From CAWVWF01 sp963933885 (GTDB lineage: Bacteria > Bacteroidota > Bacteroidia > Flavobacteriales_C > GCA-002722245), in the NCBI GenBank assembly GCA_963933885.1, contig CAWVWF010000077.1, forward strand, positions 1 to 14,666: a stretch of DNA of 14,666 nt, in the 5' to 3' direction. The notes below the pieces were generated by a model. It was not told the DNA's origin, searched no databases, and was given only the letters and a program-made list of their open reading frames with translations. Numbering within the stretch: position 1 is the stretch's first letter; the number at the start of each line of letters is the position of its first letter. The position numbers were made by a program, and so were the translations under genes. This document shows, piece after piece, positions 1 through 6,954 of this stretch.

Positions 1-333
1 ATTTACATAACCATCAAAATACATATTGCTATAAGAAAATTCCTTATTCAACTTCGTCACAATACTTGCATTCCACAAATAGTTAACACGTTCAACCGAA
101 TCAACAATCAAATCTTCTTGTACTCGATTCAATTCAAATAATAACTTCTCCCTACCTAAATCATTACAAAGGGAAAAGTTGAATTTCTCCAAGAACAAAC
201 CATTTTTAACCGAATCATTTTGGGCAAAGAAAATCTGCTCCTCTAATTTTAGAAGATGAAAGTTCAAGCTATCTTGCCCAATTACATTACTCGTAAAGAG
301 GAATGTCAGTTTTATAATAATCAGCCACTTCAT
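1..333 (-). CDS. Secreted protein of unknown function, 3' end beyond left edge
   Basis: An open minus-strand frame begins at an ATG (331-333) and runs 111 codons without a stop to base 1, so the C-terminus lies outside the window. The first ~20 residues form a signal peptide (MKWLIIIKLTFLFTSNVIG, then Gln-Asp) of the Bacteroidota type with Gln at +1. The rest is leucine-rich and probably helical, with regularly spaced Leu/Phe and charged residues, which would fit TPR-like helical repeats; that fold is inference. The start lies inside the 3' end of the upstream gene (stop at 287), a 47-base overlap, so translation is probably coupled. It is the fourth visible gene of the minus-strand operon that begins at 3313. 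I do not recognise the family. The signal peptide, lack of stops and operon position make it very likely real. Confidence 0.75.
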   Translation of the reverse strand, partial: MKWLIIIKLTFLFTSNVIGQDSLNFHLLKLEEQIFFAQNDSVKNGLFLEKFNFSLCNDLGREKLLFELNRVQEDLIVDSVERVNYLWNASIVTKLNKEFSYSNMYFDGYVN

Positions 334-1063
334 TTAAAAAGTTCTTCTTTTTTTCAATTTTAACGCGTTTTAAATCATAGTAGCTACCATATACATTTGA
401 TAAATAAAAAACACTAAATACTCCTGTTGATATTAAACTATAAGGATTTTTAAATCCTTTCTTATGAATTGCTTCATACATCTGAAAACCAAAGAATGCA
501 TTCACTAAGAACGAAGCTCGAAAAGACCTTGGTCGACCATTATACAATTTACCTAAACCTGGAACAATTGCGGAAAGTAAACCTGCTATCCAAGGCTTTC
601 TTTTATTATAGGTGACAAAATCATCATAATGAAATTTCAAATGAGGTTGTAAAAAGCTAGCGTCCAAAGCTGGATTTTCAACCAATAAAATCGACTTGTT
701 TATATTATTGCTACTAACACTCCAATATGAAGCAGGAACATTGCTTAACCATAGTTTTGACAGGCTCCTACTCTGCTTTAAGAAAACAGAAGACATGAAA
801 GTAACCAAATTAGTATCTGAATATACCAAGCCATTAGAAGCTAAGCTGTAATCTAGAAATTCTAAATCATTTTCCTTTAGTATGGCTAATTTAGCTAGGT
901 AGTAATTCAACGAATCAAATGAGCCACAATCATTTTCTAGCCTTGTAAGGTAAGTCTCATGTTCAACAATCAAATTATTAAACACGAGATGATTTACAAA
1001 TTGCTTATTTACCTGAGCTATTACACAGAAAGGAAATAATAAAAAAAATAGAATCCTAGTCAT
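287..1063 (-). CDS. Exported protein with C-terminal hydrophobic 'PGLGKLYNGR' region
   Basis: This 258-residue protein has a signal peptide (MTRILFFLLFPFCVIA, then Gln), a helical soluble region (about 18-150) and a C-terminal region with three hydrophobic stretches at about 158-170, 182-198 and 207-224. The first carries the small-residue motif SAIVPGLGKLYNGR (164-177). That Pro-Gly-x-Gly-x-x-Tyr-x-Gly pattern is typical of small integral-membrane domains such as TM2 and DUF5683, and I recall similar proteins next to YidD-like genes; both links are unverified. The C-terminus is Lys-rich then acidic. Its ATG overlaps the end of the YidD-like gene by 8 bases and its 3' end overlaps the next gene by 47 bases, so the three are probably translated together. 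A role in membrane or envelope assembly with the YidD-like partner is inference. No catalytic motif is visible. Confidence 0.8.
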   Translation of the reverse strand: MTRILFFLLFPFCVIAQVNKQFVNHLVFNNLIVEHETYLTRLENDCGSFDSLNYYLAKLAILKENDLEFLDYSLASNGLVYSDTNLVTFMSSVFLKQSRSLSKLWLSNVPASYWSVSSNNINKSILLVENPALDASFLQPHLKFHYDDFVTYNKRKPWIAGLLSAIVPGLGKLYNGRPRSFRASFLVNAFFGFQMYEAIHKKGFKNPYSLISTGVFSVFYLSNVYGSYYDLKRVKIEKKKNFLNEVADYYKTDIPLYE

Positions 1064-1499
1064 CCCTTAATTCAATTGGATTTATAATTTTACCAACCTT
1101 ATTAATATTATGATCTGGATGATCATAACCTGCTTTAGAAGTACAACTTTGGAATTGATAAAACCCTAGAAACACACCTTTAAAGATTCCATGTTTTTCA
1201 ACCGATTTCTTAGCATGCTCAGAACAACTAGTTTCATATGAACACTCTGACCCTAATTGCTGAGACACAAATCTCTGGTATGTAAACATAAGTCCAATTG
1301 AAACATACGACAATGGATTTATTTTATACCAAACTGAACGTTCTTTAAAACTCAGAGTACTTCGATGTGGAGTTTCTAAATTTTCATACAGACTAAATGA
1401 ATTGTCTAAAATAGAATCTGTACTCAAGCTTTGTGCATCAACTTTAAAAGTTAATATCACAAACAAAAAAGCTAGAGTATATAATCCTTTTAAACTCAC
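1056..1499 (-). CDS. yidD: YidD-family protein with an N-terminal signal peptide
   Basis: The C-terminal half carries the YidD (membrane protein insertion efficiency factor) signature. YQRFVSQQLG (74-83) leads to C86-x5-C92-S-E-H-A, then KHG..KG (102-108), C119 in place of the usual 'RC', and AGYDHP in place of 'GGxDPxP'. Classic YidD is a ~70-85-residue cytoplasmic protein peripheral to the inner membrane that assists YidC/Sec insertion. This one is 147 residues and begins with a signal peptide ending ..KVDA|Q plus a ~40-residue linker, so it is probably exported; localisation is inferred. The start is GTG at 1499. Upstream in frame there is a stop at 1512-1514 with no ATG between, and no internal ATG precedes the domain, so GTG is forced. 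It starts 2 bases after the upstream stop and overlaps the next gene by 8 bases. Confidence 0.85.
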   Translation of the reverse strand: MSLKGLYTLAFLFVILTFKVDAQSLSTDSILDNSFSLYENLETPHRSTLSFKERSVWYKINPLSYVSIGLMFTYQRFVSQQLGSECSYETSCSEHAKKSVEKHGIFKGVFLGFYQFQSCTSKAGYDHPDHNINKVGKIINPIELRDD

Positions 1500-1501
1500 T
1501 A

Positions 1502-3313
1502 TTACTTCTTCTTAAGCGGCTCTATAACTCCAAAATAACCTTGACCAACTTTAAAATTATTAAGTAATCTAGGCATCATACAACCTCCTAAACAATACAC
1601 TCCATATCCTGCAGGTTTTAAACCAATGTGAGCATAATCGATATAAAACTTATTGTCTATCACAGAAACACTAGTAGCCAATACTCTTTTACGTTCTTTT
1701 TTAGGCGTATTTACTTTGTTGACATTCATTTCTTTTCTAGTAACTTTCCCTGTATTCTCCTTGATAAAAACATATTCAAAAGGATTTGATGAGTCCTTCT
1801 TTTTAAACATCCACCAAGGTGCTTTTTTCTTTTTATTATTCAATTTCGAACCAAATAAAGCGTAGAAACCTTCTTTTCCTTGAATAACACTTAAATCATA
1901 TACATCCCATCCGTTATAAACAGTTATTCTATCATGATTACTCGCCCAAACCATTTCACCTTGTTCATTTAACTTAAAAGTAGTTACGTTCTTTTTAACA
2001 CAGTAATATTCTGTACGACAACGTGTATTACCATTGTTATCTGTAGTACAAACTTCTCTAGTTCTATTCGAAAGGATAGATGCAAAAAGATAAACCTCAT
2101 TATTATCACCAACAATCGCTTGTTCGATAACATACTCAGAACTCATTGATTCCTTATCAGCATGTGTATTCCCTTTCTTCTTAGACAAACAACACCCTTT
2201 GGCTCTTCCACCCATTGCGTCATCTTTATCATTTTTAAACATCTCTGTTATTTGAGATTTTGTAAAATATGAAAACTTCATATTTTCAATCTCATAATTC
2301 TTATTTAGGATACAATAGAATATACCATGAGTCGCTCTTCCATATTTATCTTTTTTCGTATCAGAGAAATATCCAAACAACTTAGTATTCTCTTTACCTG
2401 GTTTTCTGAAAAGTGAGAATATTCTTTTATCAGCAGATTTAATAGGAATAGATTTAATTTTCGCTTCATCTAAGTTAATAATAGAAAACAATGTATAACT
2501 CCTATCAACACCATGCTTAGTTCCCGTTTTACGTTTTTTACTTTTCTTCTTTTTAACAATTTCTTCTTTAGAATAAGAGATTACTGATCTAACATGTAAA
2601 TTACCATCGTCTCCATATTCATATGAAGAACTTAACCCTTGATTAACACTTGAAGAAAACCAGCTCTTAGTTTCCTTTATTAATAATGGTAAAGTGATTT
2701 CTTTTGAAGTAGACAATGTAAGATCTTCATTTAAAACTTTATATTCTAACTTATAGTTTTCACCAGTACGACCTAATTTCTCATTACCAATAAATACTTT
2801 TCCTAAATCAGGATTACCGATAATAAAAACTCGAGCAGCTTTTACTCCATCATCGGTTTTTGTAGACACCGTTATTAACTCTGTCAATCCTTTCAAAGGC
2901 TTTAATGTTGGAGAGTACGACTTTACAAGATATTTTTTCTTCTTAGTCTTCTTGTCGTAACTTGTAAAAAACACATATATGAATTTATCATAAACGATAG
3001 TTCTTAAATAACTAAGTCCTTTGTGTTTTTTCTCCTCTTGCTCTAAAACATCATATCCGATAATTGGCGTTGAAGAAACCTTCTTCATCGTTTTTTTATC
3101 AAATGATACTATTTTGTATTTATCCTTTTTGGAATAAGTTGAGAATTTCGCATAAACATACTTCTCATTCTCAGATAAAAATGATCTAAAGAAACCATCA
3201 ACTTTATTATCTAATAATACTGGATCCGACCATTTTAAACTAATGTCTTGTCCGAATAAATTACTACTTAAAATTACAGCTATAATTAGGAAGCTATGCT
3301 TGATGAAATTCAT
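1502..3313 (-). CDS. Large secreted Lys-rich protein of unknown function
   Basis: The protein has 603 residues and a clear signal peptide (MNFIKHSFLIIAVILSSNLFG, then Gln-Asp). The mature part alternates hydrophobic beta-strand-like segments (for example 111-117, 404-412, 482-488, 553-560) with very Lys-rich turns, the strongest at 254-262. It has eight cysteines at 334, 374, 375, 422, 432, 438, 574 and 578, including a CC pair and a C-x9-C-x5-C cluster, which could be disulfides outside the cytoplasm. Repeated 'x-hydrophobic-Tyr-x-Phe' strands would fit a beta-propeller, but I see no recognisable repeat motif, so the fold is inference. The ATG at 3311-3313 begins the signal peptide. It is the first gene of the minus-strand operon and ends 2 bases before the YidD-like gene. 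No family is recognised and no enzyme motif is visible. Confidence 0.85.
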   Translation of the reverse strand: MNFIKHSFLIIAVILSSNLFGQDISLKWSDPVLLDNKVDGFFRSFLSENEKYVYAKFSTYSKKDKYKIVSFDKKTMKKVSSTPIIGYDVLEQEEKKHKGLSYLRTIVYDKFIYVFFTSYDKKTKKKKYLVKSYSPTLKPLKGLTELITVSTKTDDGVKAARVFIIGNPDLGKVFIGNEKLGRTGENYKLEYKVLNEDLTLSTSKEITLPLLIKETKSWFSSSVNQGLSSSYEYGDDGNLHVRSVISYSKEEIVKKKKSKKRKTGTKHGVDRSYTLFSIINLDEAKIKSIPIKSADKRIFSLFRKPGKENTKLFGYFSDTKKDKYGRATHGIFYCILNKNYEIENMKFSYFTKSQITEMFKNDKDDAMGGRAKGCCLSKKKGNTHADKESMSSEYVIEQAIVGDNNEVYLFASILSNRTREVCTTDNNGNTRCRTEYYCVKKNVTTFKLNEQGEMVWASNHDRITVYNGWDVYDLSVIQGKEGFYALFGSKLNNKKKKAPWWMFKKKDSSNPFEYVFIKENTGKVTRKEMNVNKVNTPKKERKRVLATSVSVIDNKFYIDYAHIGLKPAGYGVYCLGGCMMPRLLNNFKVGQGYFGVIEPLKKK

Positions 3314-3330
3314 AATTAAATTTTTATTGG

Positions 3331-3346
3331 TTAGATATAAATCTAA
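3331..3346. promoter_or_regulatory. Inverted repeat in the 5' leader of the 603-residue gene
   Basis: TTAGAT-ATAA-ATCTAA is a perfect 6-base inverted repeat with a 4-base centre, ending 18 bases upstream of the minus-strand ATG. In the transcript it would form a small AU-rich hairpin near the ribosome-binding region; as DNA it could be an operator half of the divergent gap. Function is inference. Confidence 0.3.
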
Positions 3347-3387
3347 TGAGGGTAAGACGATGTAAGCTCACTAAGTATATTATATGA

Positions 3388-3395
3388 CAAAGTTA
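3388..3395 (-). promoter_or_regulatory. Candidate Bacteroidota -7 element for the left-edge operon
   Basis: On the minus strand this reads TAACTTTG, an exact match to TAnnTTTG, the -7 element of Bacteroidota sigma-A (sigma-ABfr) promoters. The initiation site would fall near 3380, giving a leader of roughly 65 bases before the ATG at 3313. No good TTTG is seen at the expected -33 distance, where part of the palindrome at 3407-3422 lies instead. Confidence 0.4.
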
Positions 3396-3406
3396 ATATT
3401 AAATCA

Positions 3407-3422
3407 TCCTAATCTATTAGGA
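3407..3422. promoter_or_regulatory. 16-base palindrome between divergent genes, candidate operator
   Basis: TCCTAAT-CT-ATTAGGA is a perfect 7+2+7 inverted repeat. It lies just upstream of the candidate minus-strand -7 element and about 60 bases upstream of the LytTR regulator's ATG. A dimeric regulator bound here could control either divergent gene. LytTR proteins usually bind spaced direct repeats, so the regulator next door is not the obvious ligand. Confidence 0.35.
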
Positions 3423-3481
3423 AAAATGTTAAAAAACGAAACTTTTTCTTATGCCAACGTAAGTGATAAAAACTCAATTAC

Positions 3482-4171
3482 ATGAACTGCATTATCATAG
3501 ATGACGACCCGATACAACATGCTATTTTTGAAGGTTATATTGATGAAATAGATGGAATAAACTGTATTGCTTCATTTGATAACCCTATTGAGTTTTTAAA
3601 AATGGAAAACAAGTCAGAAATTGACTTTATCATATTAGACATGGAGATGCCAAAAATGAGTGGTATTGATTTACTTGATTCGCTAACTGATCCAATCTCT
3701 GTTTTAGTCATTTCATCAAAACCAGAATATGCAATTGATGTAATTAACCACAACGTACTTGGCTACCTTTTAAAACCGTTAAAATTTGTAGACTTCATGA
3801 AGACAATGGATAAAATTAAAACTATCCTAAAAAAGACAGAATCACCATCAAACAATGACAACGACCAGCTTTTCATAAAAAGCAATGGTATGTTACATAA
3901 CATAAACTACAAGGACATCTTATTCATTTCCGCAGCTGTTGACTATATAGAGGTACAAACAAAAGAAAAGAAATATCTCGTTCATTCTTCTATGAATAAA
4001 ACCGAAGAGAAATTACCAAACAATCAATTTTTTAGAATTCATCGATCAACAATTTTAAATGTTAATCACATTAATAGAATCGATGGAGATTTCGTTGAAA
4101 TTAATGACAATACCTTAAAAATTGCTCCAGGTAAAAAAGACGCATTTTTAAAATTCATTAACAGCTTATAA
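3482..4171 (+). CDS. LytTR-family response regulator
   Basis: This 229-residue transcriptional regulator has an N-terminal receiver domain (1-~115) and a C-terminal LytTR DNA-binding domain (~125-229). The receiver has the acidic cluster D7-D8-D9, the phospho-acceptor D53 in ILDMEMPKMSG, Ser78/Ser79 where Thr or Ser is expected, and the K98-P99 switch. The LytTR part shows the usual opening (IKSNGMLHNINYKDILFI), a TKEKKYLVHSSM strand pair and the FFRIHRSTILNVNHI motif. LytTR regulators are typically phosphorylated by LytS/YehU-type membrane histidine kinases. None is adjacent, so this is an orphan or pairs in trans. It is divergent from the secreted-protein operon across a 168-base gap with a palindrome, and upstream of an MscS channel gene in the same direction but 141 bases away. 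The target genes are unknown. Confidence 0.95.
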   Translation: MNCIIIDDDPIQHAIFEGYIDEIDGINCIASFDNPIEFLKMENKSEIDFIILDMEMPKMSGIDLLDSLTDPISVLVISSKPEYAIDVINHNVLGYLLKPLKFVDFMKTMDKIKTILKKTESPSNNDNDQLFIKSNGMLHNINYKDILFISAAVDYIEVQTKEKKYLVHSSMNKTEEKLPNNQFFRIHRSTILNVNHINRIDGDFVEINDNTLKIAPGKKDAFLKFINSL

Positions 4172-4269
4172 TAATAAGATTATAGCAATTCAAAAAAAAG
4201 TAAATCTATCGGTAATTATAGACATTAATCTTTTTCTATAATCAAGTTTTATTTTCAATAAGGAAAACA

Positions 4270-4277
4270 TAGATTTG
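4270..4277 (+). promoter_or_regulatory. Candidate -7 promoter element for the MscS-family gene
   Basis: TAGATTTG matches TAnnTTTG exactly and lies 35 bases upstream of the channel ATG. A TTTT at 4247-4250 has the 19-base spacing expected for the -33 TTTG element. This suggests the channel gene has its own promoter rather than depending on readthrough from the regulator gene. Confidence 0.45.
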
Positions 4278-4312
4278 TATACTAATTTCTAGTTACAAAT
4301 AAATTACAAGAT

Positions 4313-5371
4313 ATGTTTAACTTTAACTTTCAAGAACCATTTGGAATTCCATTATTAGATTGGGGAATTACTTTTTCTTTAATGATAGGATCAGTAATAG
4401 CTGCCAAAATAATTTACTGGATCTTAAGTAAGATTGCTAGAAAATTCACAAATAAAACAAAATCTAAGTTAGATGATATTCTTCTAGACATGCTGGAAGA
4501 ACCAATTGCATATTTAATTGGAATAACTGGTATTTGGAAATCTATTTATTATCTAGAAATATCCGAAAGCACTGGTAACTCATTCGACAATGCTTATTAT
4601 TTAATAGTTGTAGGTTTTATAGCTTGGGCGCTAACTCGTACTATAGATGCATTAATAGAAGTTTACATTGTACCGATTGTTGAGAAAAGTGAAAGTGACC
4701 TGGATGATCAATTACTTCCAATCTTAAGAAAGACATTAAAAGCGTCGGTTTGGACAATTTCTATAATTATCGGGTTGGACAATGCAGGATATGACGTCGG
4801 AGCAGTAATAGCAGGATTAGGGATTGGTGGACTAGCATTCGCTTTAGCGGCTCAAGACTCTGTAAAAAACCTCTTTGGAGGAATTACTATTTTCACAGAT
4901 AAACCATTTCAAATAAAAGATAGAATTAAGATAAGTGGATTTGACGGATCTGTTGAAGAAATAGGTATTAGAAGTACTAGAATAAGAACTTTAGATGGAA
5001 GACGTGTTACTATTCCTAACTCAAAATTCTCAGAATCAGCAATTGAAAACGTAACTTCAGAACCTAATAGAAAAGTAGTTTTGAACCTTGGCTTAACATA
5101 CGATACGGATCAGCATGGTATTCAAAAGGGGATTAAGATTCTAGATGAAATTGTTTCAAAACATTCTTCGACTGAAGAAAATGTAATCACGGGCTTTAAT
5201 GCTTTCAATGACTCTTCACTTAATCTTATTTTGATTTACTATATCAAACCAGGAGAAGATATTTTAGCTACTCAAACTACAATCAATTTACAGATACTAG
5301 AACAGTTTACTCTAAATCAATTGGATTTCGCATTCCCTACACAAACTCTATATAATATAGAGAGTAAGTAA
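4313..5371 (+). CDS. MscS-family small-conductance mechanosensitive channel
   Basis: This is an inner-membrane channel protein that would release solutes on hypo-osmotic shock. At 352 residues it is longer than E. coli MscS (286). Hydrophobic segments lie at about 17-38, 64-80, 94-112 and 142-155. They precede the conserved Gly/Ala-rich pore helix TM3 (about 162-192: VGAVIAGLGIGGLAFALAAQ, then SVKNLFGG). The beta domain follows with FQIKDRIKISGFDGSVEEIG and IRSTRIRTLDGRRVTIPNS (about 199-237), both family hallmarks. The C-terminus (LDFAFPTQTLY) also matches the family. The ATG at 4313 follows a TAnnTTTG-type element. The stop codon directly abuts the stop of the convergent ychJ gene, and the last codons form a perfect palindrome. 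Family assignment is firm; the exact subtype and whether it gates on tension or has another role are not shown. Confidence 0.95.
   Translation: MFNFNFQEPFGIPLLDWGITFSLMIGSVIAAKIIYWILSKIARKFTNKTKSKLDDILLDMLEEPIAYLIGITGIWKSIYYLEISESTGNSFDNAYYLIVVGFIAWALTRTIDALIEVYIVPIVEKSESDLDDQLLPILRKTLKASVWTISIIIGLDNAGYDVGAVIAGLGIGGLAFALAAQDSVKNLFGGITIFTDKPFQIKDRIKISGFDGSVEEIGIRSTRIRTLDGRRVTIPNSKFSESAIENVTSEPNRKVVLNLGLTYDTDQHGIQKGIKILDEIVSKHSSTEENVITGFNAFNDSSLNLILIYYIKPGEDILATQTTINLQILEQFTLNQLDFAFPTQTLYNIESK
5346..5362. repeat. Perfect palindrome at the convergent gene junction
   Basis: CTCTATAT-A-ATATAGAG is an 8+1+8 perfect inverted repeat inside the last codons of the channel gene, 7-9 bases before its stop. 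It could form a hairpin in either transcript at a junction with no spacer. There is no T-tract on either side, so it is not a normal intrinsic terminator. Confidence 0.4.
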
Positions 5372-5773
5372 TTAAATAGAACCTAAGTAATACCACTTGC
5401 CTTCTACTTTTTCAAAAGTGGAATTCTCGTGGATTACTTTTTTAAATAAGCCTTGTTTGAAATGTGCTTTAAACTCAACAGTACCTTTATCATCTATTTC
5501 ACTTCCAAAAGTACAATTGATAATTTCTAACGCTATCCACTTAACAGATTTCGCCCATTCTTCAATGGATTCTTTTTCAGATTCGTTTCGAGTGTTGATA
5601 TGATGGCTTTTATTCAAATACTCGCCTAACCCAAGCGTAAATGCAGTATACCTAGATCTCATTAAGTCCTCAGCACAAACAGCAATTTTATTGTCCGTAT
5701 GAATTTCGCCACAACAACCTTTATAGGTTTTATTCCTTCCACATGGACATATTTTTGATTTAGGAATTGCCAT
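5372..5773 (-). CDS. ychJ: YchJ family protein (UPF0225), SEC-C motif plus NTF2-like domain
   Basis: The 133-residue protein opens with a SEC-C metal-binding motif, C9-P-C11-G-x8-C20-C21-G, which binds Zn in SecA and related proteins. The NTF2-like YchJ domain follows, with LMRSRYTAFTLGLGEYLNKSHH (short form of the typical 'RYSAF...YL..T' motif) and the later KWIALEII and GKWYYLGS strands. E. coli YchJ (about 150 residues) carries a second SEC-C motif at its C-terminus; this one ends right after the last strand and lacks it. Its cellular function is not established in general. The ATG overlaps the end of the response regulator gene by 14 bases, so it is probably translated as part of that operon. 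Its stop abuts the stop of the convergent channel gene. Family assignment is solid; the link to two-component signalling is positional only. Confidence 0.9.
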   Translation of the reverse strand: MAIPKSKICPCGRNKTYKGCCGEIHTDNKIAVCAEDLMRSRYTAFTLGLGEYLNKSHHINTRNESEKESIEEWAKSVKWIALEIINCTFGSEIDDKGTVEFKAHFKQGLFKKVIHENSTFEKVEGKWYYLGSI

Positions 5774-6170
5774 TTATATTACAAATTTCAAAAACTTCAG
5801 GTAAGATAGCTCTTCTTAATGGTTTAGTTAGATATTTACAAATCGATTTATAACTTGAGGCTCTTTCTCTATCATCAGGATTTAAAGAAGTTGTTAACAT
5901 AACAACAACATTCGAGTTTACATCATTTCCTTTTGTAACTTTCTCATACTCATCCAAAAACTCCCAACCGTTCATTCTTGGCATATTTATATCAAGAAAA
6001 ATAACGGAAGGTAAAGCTTCACCACTTTTAATTAAATCAAGAATAACTTTCAACCCCTCCTCACCATTAATAGCCACAGTGACTTCCGCTTCTATTTCCG
6101 ACTTTTCAATCTCTCTTTTATGAAGAACATTAGTCGCTTCATCATCATCAATTAATAAAATAGTCTTCAT
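5760..6170 (-). CDS. Single-domain response regulator (CheY/Rcp1-like)
   Basis: A stand-alone receiver of 136 residues with no output domain. Visible are the acidic cluster D8-D9-D10 after MKTILLI, phospho-acceptor D60 in IFLDINMPRMNG, Thr93/Thr94 in VVMLTTS, and K116-P117 in YLTKP. The long insert between helix 2 and strand 3 (ILDLIKSGEALP) and the 'DINMPRMNGWEFL' wording are typical of Rcp1-like regulators, which partner phytochrome-type and other soluble histidine kinases. The kinase gene lies 42 bases upstream on the same strand, so they are the likely cognate pair; ychJ overlaps the 3' end by 14 bases. With no output domain it must act by protein contact or pass phosphate onward. Partner choice is inferred from position. 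Confidence 0.95.
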   Translation of the reverse strand: MKTILLIDDDEATNVLHKREIEKSEIEAEVTVAINGEEGLKVILDLIKSGEALPSVIFLDINMPRMNGWEFLDEYEKVTKGNDVNSNVVVMLTTSLNPDDRERASSYKSICKYLTKPLRRAILPEVFEICNINGNS

Positions 6171-6212
6171 ATGATATCTTTTTGTATTATTAAATTAGCT
6201 ACTTATTTAGTA

Positions 6213-6923
6213 TTAGAGCTTAACGAAAGTCAGTTCAATTTCAGAACCTCCCGTCGATGGATTAAGTTTAATATTTCCGTTATGCAACTCCATTATTTTC
6301 AAACCAACTGTTAAACCTGTGCCAGACCGGGAGCCAAATTCCGTCTGCCCATTTAGTCTTGAGAAAATCTTAAAAATTCCCTCTGAGTGTTTTTGTTCAA
6401 TTCCAATTCCATTATCCTTAATTATAATAGATATTTCTTCGGTAGATTCTACAATACTAATGCTTACTTTTTTATCTAACTCTAAATTATAAAGAATTGA
6501 ATTATGAATTATCTTCTCAAATAAGGTGCTAACCAAAACTAAGTCCCCAATATGTTCAGCCCTTCCACTAATGTCACATTCAAAAGACGTATCTAATGAA
6601 AGTTTTTTAACAACAGAATCAATAATTTCATTAAAATTTAAATTAATATTTTCTTTAACTGAAGTATTTAATCTAGACAGCTCAAGAACACCTTCCATTA
6701 AAATATCAAATCGATCTCCTTGTTTGAGTACATTATTCAAATTATCAACAACCTCCTCATTCAAGTCATTCCCAAAATCTTCTAATGTGAAATTCACGTA
6801 ATTTCTCATCCCTCTAACAGGCTGTTTTAAATCGTGTGAAATTAAGTAAGAAAAGTTTTTTAACTCTTTTTTCACTAAAGCCAATTCTTCTTCGAGTTTT
6901 ATAATCTTTTCTTTATCGGTCAT
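6213..6923 (-). CDS. Soluble sensor-less histidine kinase (HisKA + HATPase_c)
   Basis: This is a 236-residue kinase core only. A short charged coiled-coil (1-22) leads straight into the HisKA dimerisation domain with H-box FSYLISHDLKQPVRGM (phospho-His H30). The ATP-binding domain follows with the N-box around H140-N141 (KIIHNSILYN), G1 box D170-N171-G172-I-G174, an F-box-like IFKIFSRL and G2 box G201-T-G203. The sequence around the G2 box and HNGNI is typical of kinases attached to phytochromes and PAS proteins. No PAS, GAF, HAMP or membrane segment is present, so it must sense through another protein or be permanently active; this is inference. The ATG at 6921-6923 is the first possible start with a sensible helix. 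It is first in an operon with the receiver gene (42-base gap) and ychJ, and divergent from purL. Confidence 0.93.
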   Translation of the reverse strand: MTDKEKIIKLEEELALVKKELKNFSYLISHDLKQPVRGMRNYVNFTLEDFGNDLNEEVVDNLNNVLKQGDRFDILMEGVLELSRLNTSVKENINLNFNEIIDSVVKKLSLDTSFECDISGRAEHIGDLVLVSTLFEKIIHNSILYNLELDKKVSISIVESTEEISIIIKDNGIGIEQKHSEGIFKIFSRLNGQTEFGSRSGTGLTVGLKIMELHNGNIKLNPSTGGSEIELTFVKL

Positions 6924-6954
6924 CTCGTAGCTTTAAATCCACATTAGAACCTAC

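Noticed and set aside
1653..1865. Plus-strand 70-codon frame with hydrophobic residues
   Set aside because: It lies wholly inside the 603-residue gene on the other strand, and its hydrophobicity is the mirror of Lys-rich codons (AAA/AAG read as Phe/Leu).
4178..4243. GATTATAG ... CTATAATC inverted repeat between the LytTR and channel genes as a terminator
   Set aside because: The arms are 50 bases apart and AT-rich, and no T-tract follows the right arm.
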